Origin: G963674665 sp964609625
GTDB lineage: Bacteria > Desulfobacterota > Desulfovibrionia > Desulfovibrionales > Desulfovibrionaceae
Assembly: GCA_964609625.1 (NCBI GenBank)
Contig: CAZSRS010000055.1
Location: 1-21,605 of the forward strand
Direction: 5' to 3'
Length of the DNA: 21,605 nucleotides
The position numbers and the translations under genes were made by a program. The notes under the pieces are model-generated. The model made no database searches, had not been told where the DNA came from, and saw nothing but the letters and a program-made list of their open reading frames with translations. How positions within the stretch are numbered: the first letter of the stretch is position 1; each line of letters starts with the position of its first letter. This document shows, in pieces, positions 7,963 to 14,297 of this stretch.

Positions 7963-8622
7963 ATGAAAGTTGCCGGACTAGTCCTGGCCGCAGGGCGCGG
8001 CTCGCGCATGGGCGCATTCAAACCGCTGCTGCCCCTGGGCGGAAGCACGCTGCTGGAACGCTGCGTGACGCTCTTCCGGCAGGCGGGAGTGATGCGAATC
8101 GGTGTTGTCAGCGGCGACCGCGCCGCGTTGCTGCGACCGGAGCTCCAACGCCTGGAAGTGGCGGAGATCCACAACCCGGAGCACCACCGGGGCATGTTCA
8201 GCTCCGTGCAGGCCGGAGTGGCGGCCTGGTCGGACTGGGCGGCAGAGGCGGAAGCGTTCCTGCTCTTGCCGGTGGATATACCCCTGGTGCGTTCCAGAAC
8301 GCTCCAGGCACTGCTCACGGCCTGGGGCAAAGAGGAACCGTGGCAGTTGCACCCGACCTGGCGAGGGGAGCGAGGGCACCCCCCCCTGCTGCACCGGAGC
8401 CTGACCCCGGCGATCCTGTCCTGGAACGGGGAGCAGGGTCTGGAAGGCTGCCTGGCGCGGGATGCGGTTCGGAATCCAAGCCTTGTCAAGGAATTGGGCG
8501 TGTCCGATCCCATGATACTGGTGGATTTGGACACGCCTGAAGCCCTGCGCTGGGCCGAAAACCGGCTGGCCGGGTTCGTGCCCCGAGGCGGCGTGAAGAG
8601 CGGAGGCGCAGTGAAAGCCTGA
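7963..8622 (+). CDS. MobA/MocA-like nucleotidyltransferase (DVU_1551-like)
   Basis: This is a 219-residue NTP transferase with an AAGGAG site nine bases before its ATG. The nucleotide-binding signature LAAGRGSRMG is at 8-17 with Lys20. HHRGMFSS at 74-81 and PVDIP at 103-107, with the metal-binding Asp, are typical of this fold, and GHP at 138-140 resembles MocA. MocA links CMP to molybdopterin to make the cytosine dinucleotide form that Mop-type enzymes require. MobA would use GTP. The neighbourhood (Mop enzyme and XdhC) argues for CTP and the MocA reaction, but nucleotide choice is inferred. It is the last gene of the tight cluster; a 206-base gap follows. Confidence 0.87.
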   Translation: MKVAGLVLAAGRGSRMGAFKPLLPLGGSTLLERCVTLFRQAGVMRIGVVSGDRAALLRPELQRLEVAEIHNPEHHRGMFSSVQAGVAAWSDWAAEAEAFLLLPVDIPLVRSRTLQALLTAWGKEEPWQLHPTWRGERGHPPLLHRSLTPAILSWNGEQGLEGCLARDAVRNPSLVKELGVSDPMILVDLDTPEALRWAENRLAGFVPRGGVKSGGAVKA

Positions 8623-8828
8623 TGCGGTGCCTGGTGCCGCATGGGGAGCCCATCAGGGCGGTGTTGCGTGGAATACTGGGCTCGATGTGGACAACAATCT
8701 CCGCTTCAAGGTGGCGCATGTCTCCCGGTACGGCATCGCCCCGCAGCACCTCTTGGTCCTTGGGTATTGCCAAAACAGTTGCAACGTCGCGCTCCATCAC
8801 GGGGCGTCCACCTGAAGGAGGGTCTGAC
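8623..8828 (+). other. 206-base gap before the HEAT-repeat gene
   Basis: No recognised gene lies here. A GTG-started frame at 8627-8815 would encode 62 residues with fairly high GC in third positions, but it has no ribosome binding site and I do not recognise the protein. A reverse-strand frame is also open across it. The stretch could be a leader RNA, a promoter region for the HEAT gene or a gene remnant. No consensus promoter or terminator was visible to me. Confidence 0.4.
8815..8821 (+). promoter_or_regulatory. Ribosome binding site that sets the HEAT-gene start
   Basis: AAGGAGG lies seven bases before the ATG at 8829. The same frame is open back to 8622 but has no comparable site there, so 8829 is the preferred start. 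Confidence 0.85.
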
Positions 8829-9956
8829 ATGACACCACGGCTCAAGAAGCTCGACCGGAATGATGGTACGTCCAACGACATGGTACAGGGGAAATCCATG
8901 GCTTTCCCCCCGGAAGAGCTTACGTCGCTCCTGGAGCAACAGCTGTCGGCATTGGGCGATCCGGGCTTGCATACCCGTGAAATGGCCATTGGCGCCGTGG
9001 TGCGTCTGGGCGTCGAAGTGACGCCGTTCTTGTGGCCTCTCCTTGATGCTCCTACTTGGGGGCACCGGGAAATCGCCGTGGTGGAGGCGCTAAAACGCCT
9101 TGGCGATCCCCGCACCGTTGCCGTGCTGGAAGGCTGGCTGGTGCGTGGTGACCCTGTGCAACGGCTGCATGCCATCAGAGGGCTACGTTCGCACCATTGC
9201 GGTCATGAGCCCTTTGCGGCTGCTCTGGAGGATGGTGATTGGCAGGTGAGGCTAGAGGCGGTTTTCGCCCTGAGCGACATTGGTCGTGTAACCTTCATGC
9301 CCCTGTTCGCCGCACGGCTCAAGGACGAACACTACCGGGTGCGTGCGGCCGCGGCCAATGCCCTGGGCCGCCTCAGGGACCCCGCGGCAGCCAAACACCT
9401 GGCACAGGCCCTGCGAGACGAGGACAGCAGGGTACAGGCCATGGCACTCTGGTCCGTACAGCACATCGGTTGCGCGGAGAACCTGCAGGAGGTTTTGACC
9501 GCGCTGGGTAGCACCGACTTCGAGGTCCGTAGCCGGGCCATCCAGGCCCTGAGCAAGCTCAGGGCTGGATCCGGAGTCGGCCCCCTGGTGGCGATGCTGG
9601 ATCAGGTCCCCCACGCACAACAGATTGACATTGTAGACGCCTTGGGATGCATCGGTAGCACCGAGGCGGTTCCCACCCTGGTGGGACTGGTGGAATCGGC
9701 CCATCCGACACTCAAACACCATGCCGCCTGGTCCCTGGCCGCCATCGGCAAGGCTGCCGTGCCCTACCTGCAGGATTTGGCGAGACATCAGGACCCCCTG
9801 GTCCGCTACCATGCGGTCTTTGCCCTAGGGTACATGGGGTTGGCCCAGGTGGCGGAAACCGTCTATGCGGCGCGCAAGGACGAAAGCACCTTGGTCAGAA
9901 GCGAAGCCACGGACGCCCTGGAACGGCTGAAGCAGGCGTGCGGGGAGCGGGATTAA
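8829..9956 (+). CDS. HEAT-repeat (PBS-lyase-type) protein
   Basis: This is a 375-residue protein made almost wholly of about eight or nine helical HEAT repeats of roughly 30 residues from about residue 77 to 370. Repeated signatures include RVRAAAANALGRL at 170-182, RVQAMALWSV at 201-210 and VRYHAVFALGYMG at 325-337. The first 30 residues look unstructured and there is no signal peptide, so it is a cytoplasmic scaffold by appearance. Such repeats bind proteins or cofactors but do not indicate a reaction. It is placed between the aldehyde oxidoreductase cluster and the molybdate importer, and its TAA stop overlaps the modC stop on the other strand. A link to molybdoenzyme assembly is only suggested by position. 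Confidence 0.85.
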   Translation: MTPRLKKLDRNDGTSNDMVQGKSMAFPPEELTSLLEQQLSALGDPGLHTREMAIGAVVRLGVEVTPFLWPLLDAPTWGHREIAVVEALKRLGDPRTVAVLEGWLVRGDPVQRLHAIRGLRSHHCGHEPFAAALEDGDWQVRLEAVFALSDIGRVTFMPLFAARLKDEHYRVRAAAANALGRLRDPAAAKHLAQALRDEDSRVQAMALWSVQHIGCAENLQEVLTALGSTDFEVRSRAIQALSKLRAGSGVGPLVAMLDQVPHAQQIDIVDALGCIGSTEAVPTLVGLVESAHPTLKHHAAWSLAAIGKAAVPYLQDLARHQDPLVRYHAVFALGYMGLAQVAETVYAARKDESTLVRSEATDALERLKQACGERD

Positions 9957-10702
9957 CTGCCGTTGCCGGCTCCCCGCAGCAGTGTTTCCAACATGGCATA
10001 GGCCGAAGAGTGGTTGGGGCGCTCTTGTCGGTAGTCCAGGCACTGGGTGACGCGCCCCTTGTGCATGAGCACCAGGGTGTCGGCAAAGGCCTCGGCGTCT
10101 TCGGGGTCATGGCTGATGATCAGTGCCGGGAGGTCCAGCCGGGCCAGGGTCTCGCGCAGTTCTAGGCGTACCCTGCGGCGCAGCAAGGGATCAAGGGCCG
10201 AGAGAGGTTCGTCCAGGAGCAATGCGACCGGTTCGGGTGCCAGAGCACGGGCCAGGGCCACGCGTTGGCGCTGCCCCCCGGAAATGCGCCACGGCAGGGA
10301 GCCTGCCAGATGGGCGATCTCGAAGCGCTCTAACAGGCGGTCCACACGGGAGCGTCTGCCGCTGCCGGAGTGAAAGGACCAAAACGGCGCTAGGCCGAAG
10401 CCCACGTTTTGGCGCACCGTGAGGTGCGGGAACAGCCCGTAATCCTGGAACAGATAACCCATGCCGCGTTTGCGGGCCGGGATGTTCAGGCCGGTTGCGG
10501 CATCGAACAAGGCCCGCCCCCCCACGGCAATGCGCCCTTGGTCGGGTGTGAGCAGCCCTCCCAAGGCCTTGAGTGTCAGGGTTTTGCCCGAACCCGAGGC
10601 CCCAAAAACCACCACCTTACGGGAGTCCGTGGCAAAGAGGACCCGGAGATGGAAACCACCCTGACGCAACGGGAAGTGTTTTTCGATATCCACTTCGAAC
10701 AT
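9953..10702 (-). CDS. modC: Molybdate ABC transporter ATP-binding protein ModC
   Basis: This is a 249-residue ABC ATPase. Walker A GASGSGKT is at 34-41, the Q-loop is in YLFQDYGLF at 83-91, the signature SGGQRQRVALARAL is at 141-154, Walker B LLLDEP is at 161-166 and the switch His is in IISHD at 195-199. It powers molybdate import with ModA and ModB. Full-length ModC of E. coli carries a C-terminal TOBE oxyanion-sensing domain; this copy ends about 50 residues after the H-loop, so that domain is missing. Feedback by metal may therefore rest on the TunR-like protein encoded next door. Its ATG overlaps the modB stop as TGATG. A sulfate or tungstate importer is less likely given the whole operon. 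Confidence 0.92.
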   Translation of the reverse strand: MFEVDIEKHFPLRQGGFHLRVLFATDSRKVVVFGASGSGKTLTLKALGGLLTPDQGRIAVGGRALFDAATGLNIPARKRGMGYLFQDYGLFPHLTVRQNVGFGLAPFWSFHSGSGRRSRVDRLLERFEIAHLAGSLPWRISGGQRQRVALARALAPEPVALLLDEPLSALDPLLRRRVRLELRETLARLDLPALIISHDPEDAEAFADTLVLMHKGRVTQCLDYRQERPNHSSAYAMLETLLRGAGNGS

Positions 10703-11400
10703 CAGTTCCTCCGTGCCCTGCCCAGAAGCCAGTCCGCACCGAGCAGGATGCCGAGGCAGAGCAGGGAGGTGATGGCCACCAACAGGGCGGCTTCGGCGTC
10801 CCGACCGGCGGAAAAGGCGTCGTAGATGGCCAGGGCCAGGGTTTGAGTGCGGCCAGGGATGTTGCCCGCCACCATGAGCGTGGCACCGAATTCGCCCATG
10901 CCCCGCGCAAAGGCGAGCATGGTTCCTGCCATAATCCCCCGTTTGGCCAACGGCAGGGATATCCTGAAGAACACGGTTACTTCATGTGCTCCCAAGCTGC
11001 GGGCCGCGTGCTCCAGATTCTGATCCACGCCCTCGAAGGCCGCACGGGCGGTCTTGTAGATCAGGGGGGAGATCACGGCCGTTGAAGCCAGCACCGCACC
11101 GTGCCAAGAAAAGATCAATTGGATGCCCTGTTCAGCCAGCCAGGCGCCGAACAGACCTTTGCGCCCCACCAGGATCAGCAGATAGTAGCCGATGACAGTG
11201 GGGGGCAGGACCATGGGCAGGGTGCAAAGGGCGTCAATGAACCCGCGGCCGGGAAAGTTGCGCCGAGACATGAGATAGGCCAAGCCCACACAAAATACGA
11301 AGGACACCGCCGTGGCGATGGACGCCACCCTGAGGGTCAACAGAATGGCGTCCAAGCGCGGCAAACCGGGCCCGAAGAGGGCCTGGAGGAGATCGGACAT
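10702..11400 (-). CDS. modB: Molybdate ABC transporter permease ModB
   Basis: This is a 232-residue inner-membrane permease with about five hydrophobic segments (about 17-45, 55-78, 98-115, 155-185 and 200-225). The EAA loop that docks on the ATPase is visible as AARSLGAHEV near 132-141, followed by FFRISLPLA. The LPPTVIGYYLL segment is typical of ModB. It forms the channel through which molybdate released by ModA enters the cytoplasm. It starts eight bases after the modA stop and runs into modC, so the three genes form one operon. Confidence 0.92.
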   Translation of the reverse strand: MSDLLQALFGPGLPRLDAILLTLRVASIATAVSFVFCVGLAYLMSRRNFPGRGFIDALCTLPMVLPPTVIGYYLLILVGRKGLFGAWLAEQGIQLIFSWHGAVLASTAVISPLIYKTARAAFEGVDQNLEHAARSLGAHEVTVFFRISLPLAKRGIMAGTMLAFARGMGEFGATLMVAGNIPGRTQTLALAIYDAFSAGRDAEAALLVAITSLLCLGILLGADWLLGRARRN

Positions 11401-11408
11401 ATGTGGTC

Positions 11409-12179
11409 CTAGGGCTTGGAAAAGCCGTACTTGGCCAGAACGGCCTGGGCCTCGGCCTCCAGGAGAAACCGCACGAACCGGTGGGCAGTGTCCTTGTGCG
11501 TCGAGGCAGCCACAACCGCCGCGGGATAGGTCACGGGCTCATGACCTGCCATGGTCTCCAGCACGGAAATCTTGTCCCCGGCAATGCTCGCATCCGTCAT
11601 GTAGACAAACCCCGCGTCTACCTCGCCGCGCCCTACATAGTCCAGGACTTGACGCACACTTTCGGCCTGGATGAACTTGGGCTGCAGGGTGTCCCAAAGC
11701 CCTGCGGCAATGAGTGCGGCCTTGGCGTATCGCCCAGCCGGGACGCTTTCCGGATTGCCCACGGCGATGCGCCGCACCTTCTCGCCCGTGAGTTCCGCGG
11801 TATGCTTCAGCCCCAGACCGGAATCGGCGGGCACGATGAGCACCAGGCTGTTGGTCGCGAAATTCACTCGGGTTGCTGGATCCATGAGTTTCTGCTCCTC
11901 GGCCTGGTCCATGGTCTTCTGGTCTGCGGAGGCAAACACGTCCACCGGTGCTCCTTCGGCGATCTGCCGCAACAGGGGGCCGGAGGCTGCAAAGTTCAAG
12001 ACCAAGGTCTGGCCGGAGTGCGTCGCTTCGTAGAGCGGTTTCAGTTCCTGAAAAGCGTTGGTCAGGCTTGCGGCTGCGGACACGGTGAGTTCTTCGCCCC
12101 TGGCTGGGGCGCTCCAGCACAGGGGGACAGCCAACAGCAACGCGACAACACATAAGAATGGGCGAGGCAGGGGAATCAT
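11409..12179 (-). CDS. modA: Periplasmic molybdate-binding protein ModA
   Basis: This is a 256-residue protein with a Sec signal peptide at about 1-28 (hydrophobic core VVALLLAVPL, then a small-residue cleavage region). The mature protein opens with LTVSAAASLTNAF, a ModA signature whose Ser residues contact the oxyanion. Other family segments are ASGPLLRQI and an Asp/Ala-rich DVFASAD stretch. It captures molybdate, and in many homologues tungstate, in the periplasm and delivers it to ModBC. Its ATG has a TGAGGA site on the minus strand. It is divergent from the tunR-like gene, with 182 bases between them, so shared metal control is likely. Confidence 0.93.
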   Translation of the reverse strand: MIPLPRPFLCVVALLLAVPLCWSAPARGEELTVSAAASLTNAFQELKPLYEATHSGQTLVLNFAASGPLLRQIAEGAPVDVFASADQKTMDQAEEQKLMDPATRVNFATNSLVLIVPADSGLGLKHTAELTGEKVRRIAVGNPESVPAGRYAKAALIAAGLWDTLQPKFIQAESVRQVLDYVGRGEVDAGFVYMTDASIAGDKISVLETMAGHEPVTYPAAVVAASTHKDTAHRFVRFLLEAEAQAVLAKYGFSKP

Positions 12180-12361
12180 GATAAATCCTCACTGGTTCGG
12201 GTTGAAGGGGCGACCCGGCCCCTGAGGCATAGCCGGTCTGCTCCCTTTGGTACACGCCCAGACAAATCCCGCCAAGTAGGACACGAAAACGTAGTGAAGC
12301 GTGACTGCTTGGACAGCTGGTCCCCCCGACTGATACAGCCTCCACTCAGGAGAACGGTACC
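12180..12361. promoter_or_regulatory. modA/tunR divergent intergenic region
   Basis: These 182 bases must hold the promoters of both divergent genes. A weak + strand promoter candidate is TTGGAC, 17 bases, GATACA ending shortly before tunR. On the modA side the leader has two mutually exclusive stems: AGGGGC/GCCCCT at 12206-12223 and CGGGT/ACCCG at 12198-12217. TunR-type proteins are known to control mod/tup operons and their own genes, so a binding site is expected here, but I could not identify a convincing box by eye. Confidence 0.5.
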
Positions 12362-13540
12362 ATGCGCGACAAGCTTCTAGCCTTTCTGCAATCTCTCAAG
12401 GAGAATGACTTGCGGTTTCTCGTGGACACCATGCACGAGGGGCGCAAGATCTCCAACAACCCGGACCGCCCATACGCACAGGCGGGGAGAAGAAAGAAGA
12501 TTCCCGACGCGCTCTGCCCTGCCAAGACCTTTGCAGTACCAGACACTGTGAAGCACCTGGATACGGCACGGTTGGAAGCCTTGACCGAAGCCTTCCGGAT
12601 CTGGAGTCAAGCCGGAACCCAGGCTACACAGCACCGCTCCCGCTGCCGTATCTGGCTGGTCTACCTGCTGGTGCGCTACGGCGCACTCAAACTGGGCGAG
12701 GTACTGGCCCTGGATGACTGCAGAGACTTCGATCCGCGGAGCGGACTGGTGCGTGTTTCCGGGGAGCATGTCCGGGAAGTGAAGTTGCCCCCAGATATAA
12801 TGCTGGAACTGATGGCATTGCTGGACACTCCCAAGCTGGCATCGCTGCGGGGAACTGTCTTTCGGATGGACCAGGGCTTTGTGCGCCGCAAGTTTTACGA
12901 GCGGGCCTCGGAAGCGGGTATCCCCCGCGTCCTGGCCAATCCCAGCGTAGTCCGGCACTCCCGCGCCGTGGAATTGTTGCGTGAGGGTGTGCCCCTTGCC
13001 GTGGTGCAGTCCTTTCTTGGGCACCAGACCCTGAATCTGACCGCGCAATACGTGAGCTTCTCACCCGAGGATATTGCTCGGATCGTGAACTACTACATCA
13101 TGAAGGAATCCGGGGCGAAGACCAGTGCCCGCAACAGCTTTACCGGCAGTGTCACCCACATCCGTCAGGGCAATATCCTGGCCGAGGTGGAGTTGGCCAC
13201 GCCCACCGGGGTGACCGTGGTCTCGGTGATCACCCAGGACAGTCTCAAGTCCCTGGGTTTGGCTGAAGGCAGCCTTGTGACCGCCACCATCAAGGCACCC
13301 TGGGTTGTGTTGGTCAAAGAGGAGCAGAAAATCCTGGCCAGCGCCCGGAACAAGTTCTGCGGCGTCATCACCAGCGTCACTCAGGGGCAGATTTCCGCCG
13401 AAGTGCTAGTAAAGTTGCAGGACGGCACCACTCTCTGCGCCCTGGTTACGGACGAGTCCGTCAAACTACTCGATCTGAAAGTGGGTGATCCCATCTGTGC
13501 CTTGGTCAATGCGTTCGCGGTGATCCTCAACGTGGACTGA
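12362..13540 (+). CDS. tunR: TunR-like metal-responsive regulator: tyrosine-recombinase fold plus two TOBE domains
   Basis: This is a 392-residue protein with AGGAGA eight bases before ATG. Residues about 65-245 resemble the catalytic core of tyrosine recombinases: VRHSRAVELL at 197-206, FLGHQTLNLTAQYV at 218-231. The first active-site Arg position reads Lys110, the box II His position reads Ser195, while R198, H221 and Y230 remain, so it is probably a DNA binder and not a recombinase. Residues about 256-320 and 327-390 are two TOBE/Mop repeats, each opening with SARN, which bind molybdate or tungstate. This arrangement matches TunR, described in sulfate reducers as a tungstate-responsive repressor of oxyanion transporter genes. 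It is divergent from modABC, its likely target. Whether it prefers Mo or W cannot be read from sequence. Confidence 0.85.
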   Translation: MRDKLLAFLQSLKENDLRFLVDTMHEGRKISNNPDRPYAQAGRRKKIPDALCPAKTFAVPDTVKHLDTARLEALTEAFRIWSQAGTQATQHRSRCRIWLVYLLVRYGALKLGEVLALDDCRDFDPRSGLVRVSGEHVREVKLPPDIMLELMALLDTPKLASLRGTVFRMDQGFVRRKFYERASEAGIPRVLANPSVVRHSRAVELLREGVPLAVVQSFLGHQTLNLTAQYVSFSPEDIARIVNYYIMKESGAKTSARNSFTGSVTHIRQGNILAEVELATPTGVTVVSVITQDSLKSLGLAEGSLVTATIKAPWVVLVKEEQKILASARNKFCGVITSVTQGQISAEVLVKLQDGTTLCALVTDESVKLLDLKVGDPICALVNAFAVILNVD

Positions 13541-13570
13541 GTTGAGAACGCCTTTCTCCTCTTCCTTTGC

Positions 13571-13592
13571 TGGCATGGGTGGACTCATGCCA
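13571..13592 (+). terminator. Possible hairpin terminator after tunR
   Basis: TGGCATG and CATGCCA form a perfect 7-base-pair stem with an 8-base loop, 31 bases after the tunR stop. No run of T follows, so it is at best a weak intrinsic terminator or a pause/stability hairpin. Confidence 0.3.
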
Positions 13593-13602
13593 CGGAGCAT
13601 GT

Positions 13603-13932
13603 TCAGAACCAACGGCCATGGCGTTGGTCACTCGCCGTGTTTGAGTCACCTGCTTGAATTAGCATAATAAATATAAGGTTGACTTGGCTATTTTCTTGTG
13701 TCATCTTTGACATAAGAAACTGTTTGTCCTTAACATCGCGATGAGGAGGAGAATTATGCATGCGAGCAAGCCACGGCACCAGCTCCTGGACCAGGGTCTC
13801 CCATTTTTCGGATTGGGCTTCACGATGCACCAGGTAGAGCGTCGCTCCAAGGAAATCCGGCTGACTTGTTCGCCGCCACCTGTTCCTGAACACCGCGAAG
13901 AGGCGCGATCCACCAGCTGATGCATCGCTCAT
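13603..13932 (-). CDS. Unrecognised 109-residue ORF, possible gene remnant
   Basis: This reverse-strand frame starts at ATG 13932 with AGGA seven bases before it. The first 60 or so residues look protein-like: codons around 13805-13840 all end in G or C, as in the real genes here, and the segment WETLVQELVPWL would form an amphipathic helix. The last 40 residues are encoded by AT-rich DNA and look like read-through into intergenic sequence. I do not recognise any family. It may be the 5' part of a truncated gene. A 54-residue ORF on the other strand overlaps it and has a better ribosome binding site, so at most one of the two is likely to be real. Confidence 0.25.
   Translation of the reverse strand: MSDASAGGSRLFAVFRNRWRRTSQPDFLGATLYLVHREAQSEKWETLVQELVPWLARMHNSPPHRDVKDKQFLMSKMTQENSQVNLIFIMLIQAGDSNTASDQRHGRWF
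13756..13920 (+). CDS. Possible 54-residue small protein with strong ribosome binding site
   Basis: ATG at 13756 is preceded by GAGGAGGAG with about six bases of spacing, one of the best ribosome binding sites in the window. The predicted product is basic and proline-containing, with no membrane segment and one cysteine; I do not recognise it. Codon third positions are mixed, so coding support is weak, and the opposite strand has better GC bias here. Listed because the initiation site is unusually good for an otherwise empty region. Confidence 0.2.
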   Translation: MHASKPRHQLLDQGLPFFGLGFTMHQVERRSKEIRLTCSPPPVPEHREEARSTS

Positions 13933-14115
13933 CCCGTCCTAGGAATCACGTCCTGCCGTACTGCTCCTTAACTGGCAGTGTCAGGCTTTTCCGCATGGCC
14001 TGCCGGTGCATGTGCTCCGAAATGCCAACTATCTGATATAGTCCTCTCCGCCTCCTGACTCTCCAGCCACGCACAGTCCTCATCCTGTTTTTTTTAGCAT
14101 TTCATTATGCCTATT

Positions 14116-14144
14116 TTGACATGTTAAAATTAACATATTAAAAT
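14116..14144 (+). promoter_or_regulatory. Sigma-70-like promoter of the fdh operon
   Basis: TTGACA at 14116-14121, 17 bases, TAAAAT at 14139-14144: a perfect -35 and a 5-of-6 -10 at ideal spacing in AT-rich DNA. It would give a leader of about 150 bases before fdhA. A weaker alternative is TTGACC at 14157-14162 with TAGGAT at 14182-14187 and a 19-base spacer. Confidence 0.6.
14121..14136. promoter_or_regulatory. Palindromic candidate operator inside the fdh promoter
   Basis: ATGTTAA and TTAACAT form a perfect 7-base inverted repeat with a 2-base spacer. It fills the space between -35 and -10, where a bound repressor would block polymerase. It resembles half of a Rex or FNR/CRP-type site, but the spacing differs, so the regulator is not assigned. 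Confidence 0.45.
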
Positions 14145-14216
14145 ACTTGGTTTTTATTGACCTGGGTTGTATTTCGTGGAATAGGATGAATCTATGCCAA
14201 GTACGTCACAAAGGTT

Positions 14217-14267
14217 GGATATCTCAATATCCTGTTCCATGTCCCTGCCGCGAGGAGCATCCGCGGC
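14217..14267 (+). promoter_or_regulatory. Structured fdhA leader with two hairpins
   Basis: GGATAT/ATATCC (stem 6, loop 4) at 14217-14232 and GCCGCG/CGCGGC (stem 6, loop 9) at 14247-14267 lie between the predicted promoter and the fdhA ribosome binding site GGAGGA at 14284-14289. The second loop contains a GGAG sequence. They could tune translation or RNA stability; no known riboswitch was recognised. Confidence 0.35.
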
Positions 14268-14297
14268 GCAAGCTCTAGTAAATGGAGGAAGCAGATT

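Larger units (their letters stand above)
13541..14115. other. Long stretch without a recognised gene
   Basis: Between tunR and the fdh promoter there is no recognised gene. It holds a hairpin near the tunR end, an AT-rich patch at about 13655-13740, a small ORF on each strand at 13603-13932 and an eight-T run near 14088-14096 that no stem precedes. Part of it may be gene debris. Confidence 0.5.

Noticed and set aside
13699..13712. TGTCA/TGACA inverted repeat
   Set aside because: Arms of only five bases with a 4-base spacer in AT-rich DNA, not placed near a convincing promoter; too weak to list.
14088..14096. Run of T as an intrinsic terminator
   Set aside because: No stable stem precedes the T-run on the + strand.
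14121..14136. Rex-binding site
   Set aside because: Half sites resemble Rex (TGTTAA/TTAACA), but the spacer is 2 bases and not 4, so only a generic operator is claimed.
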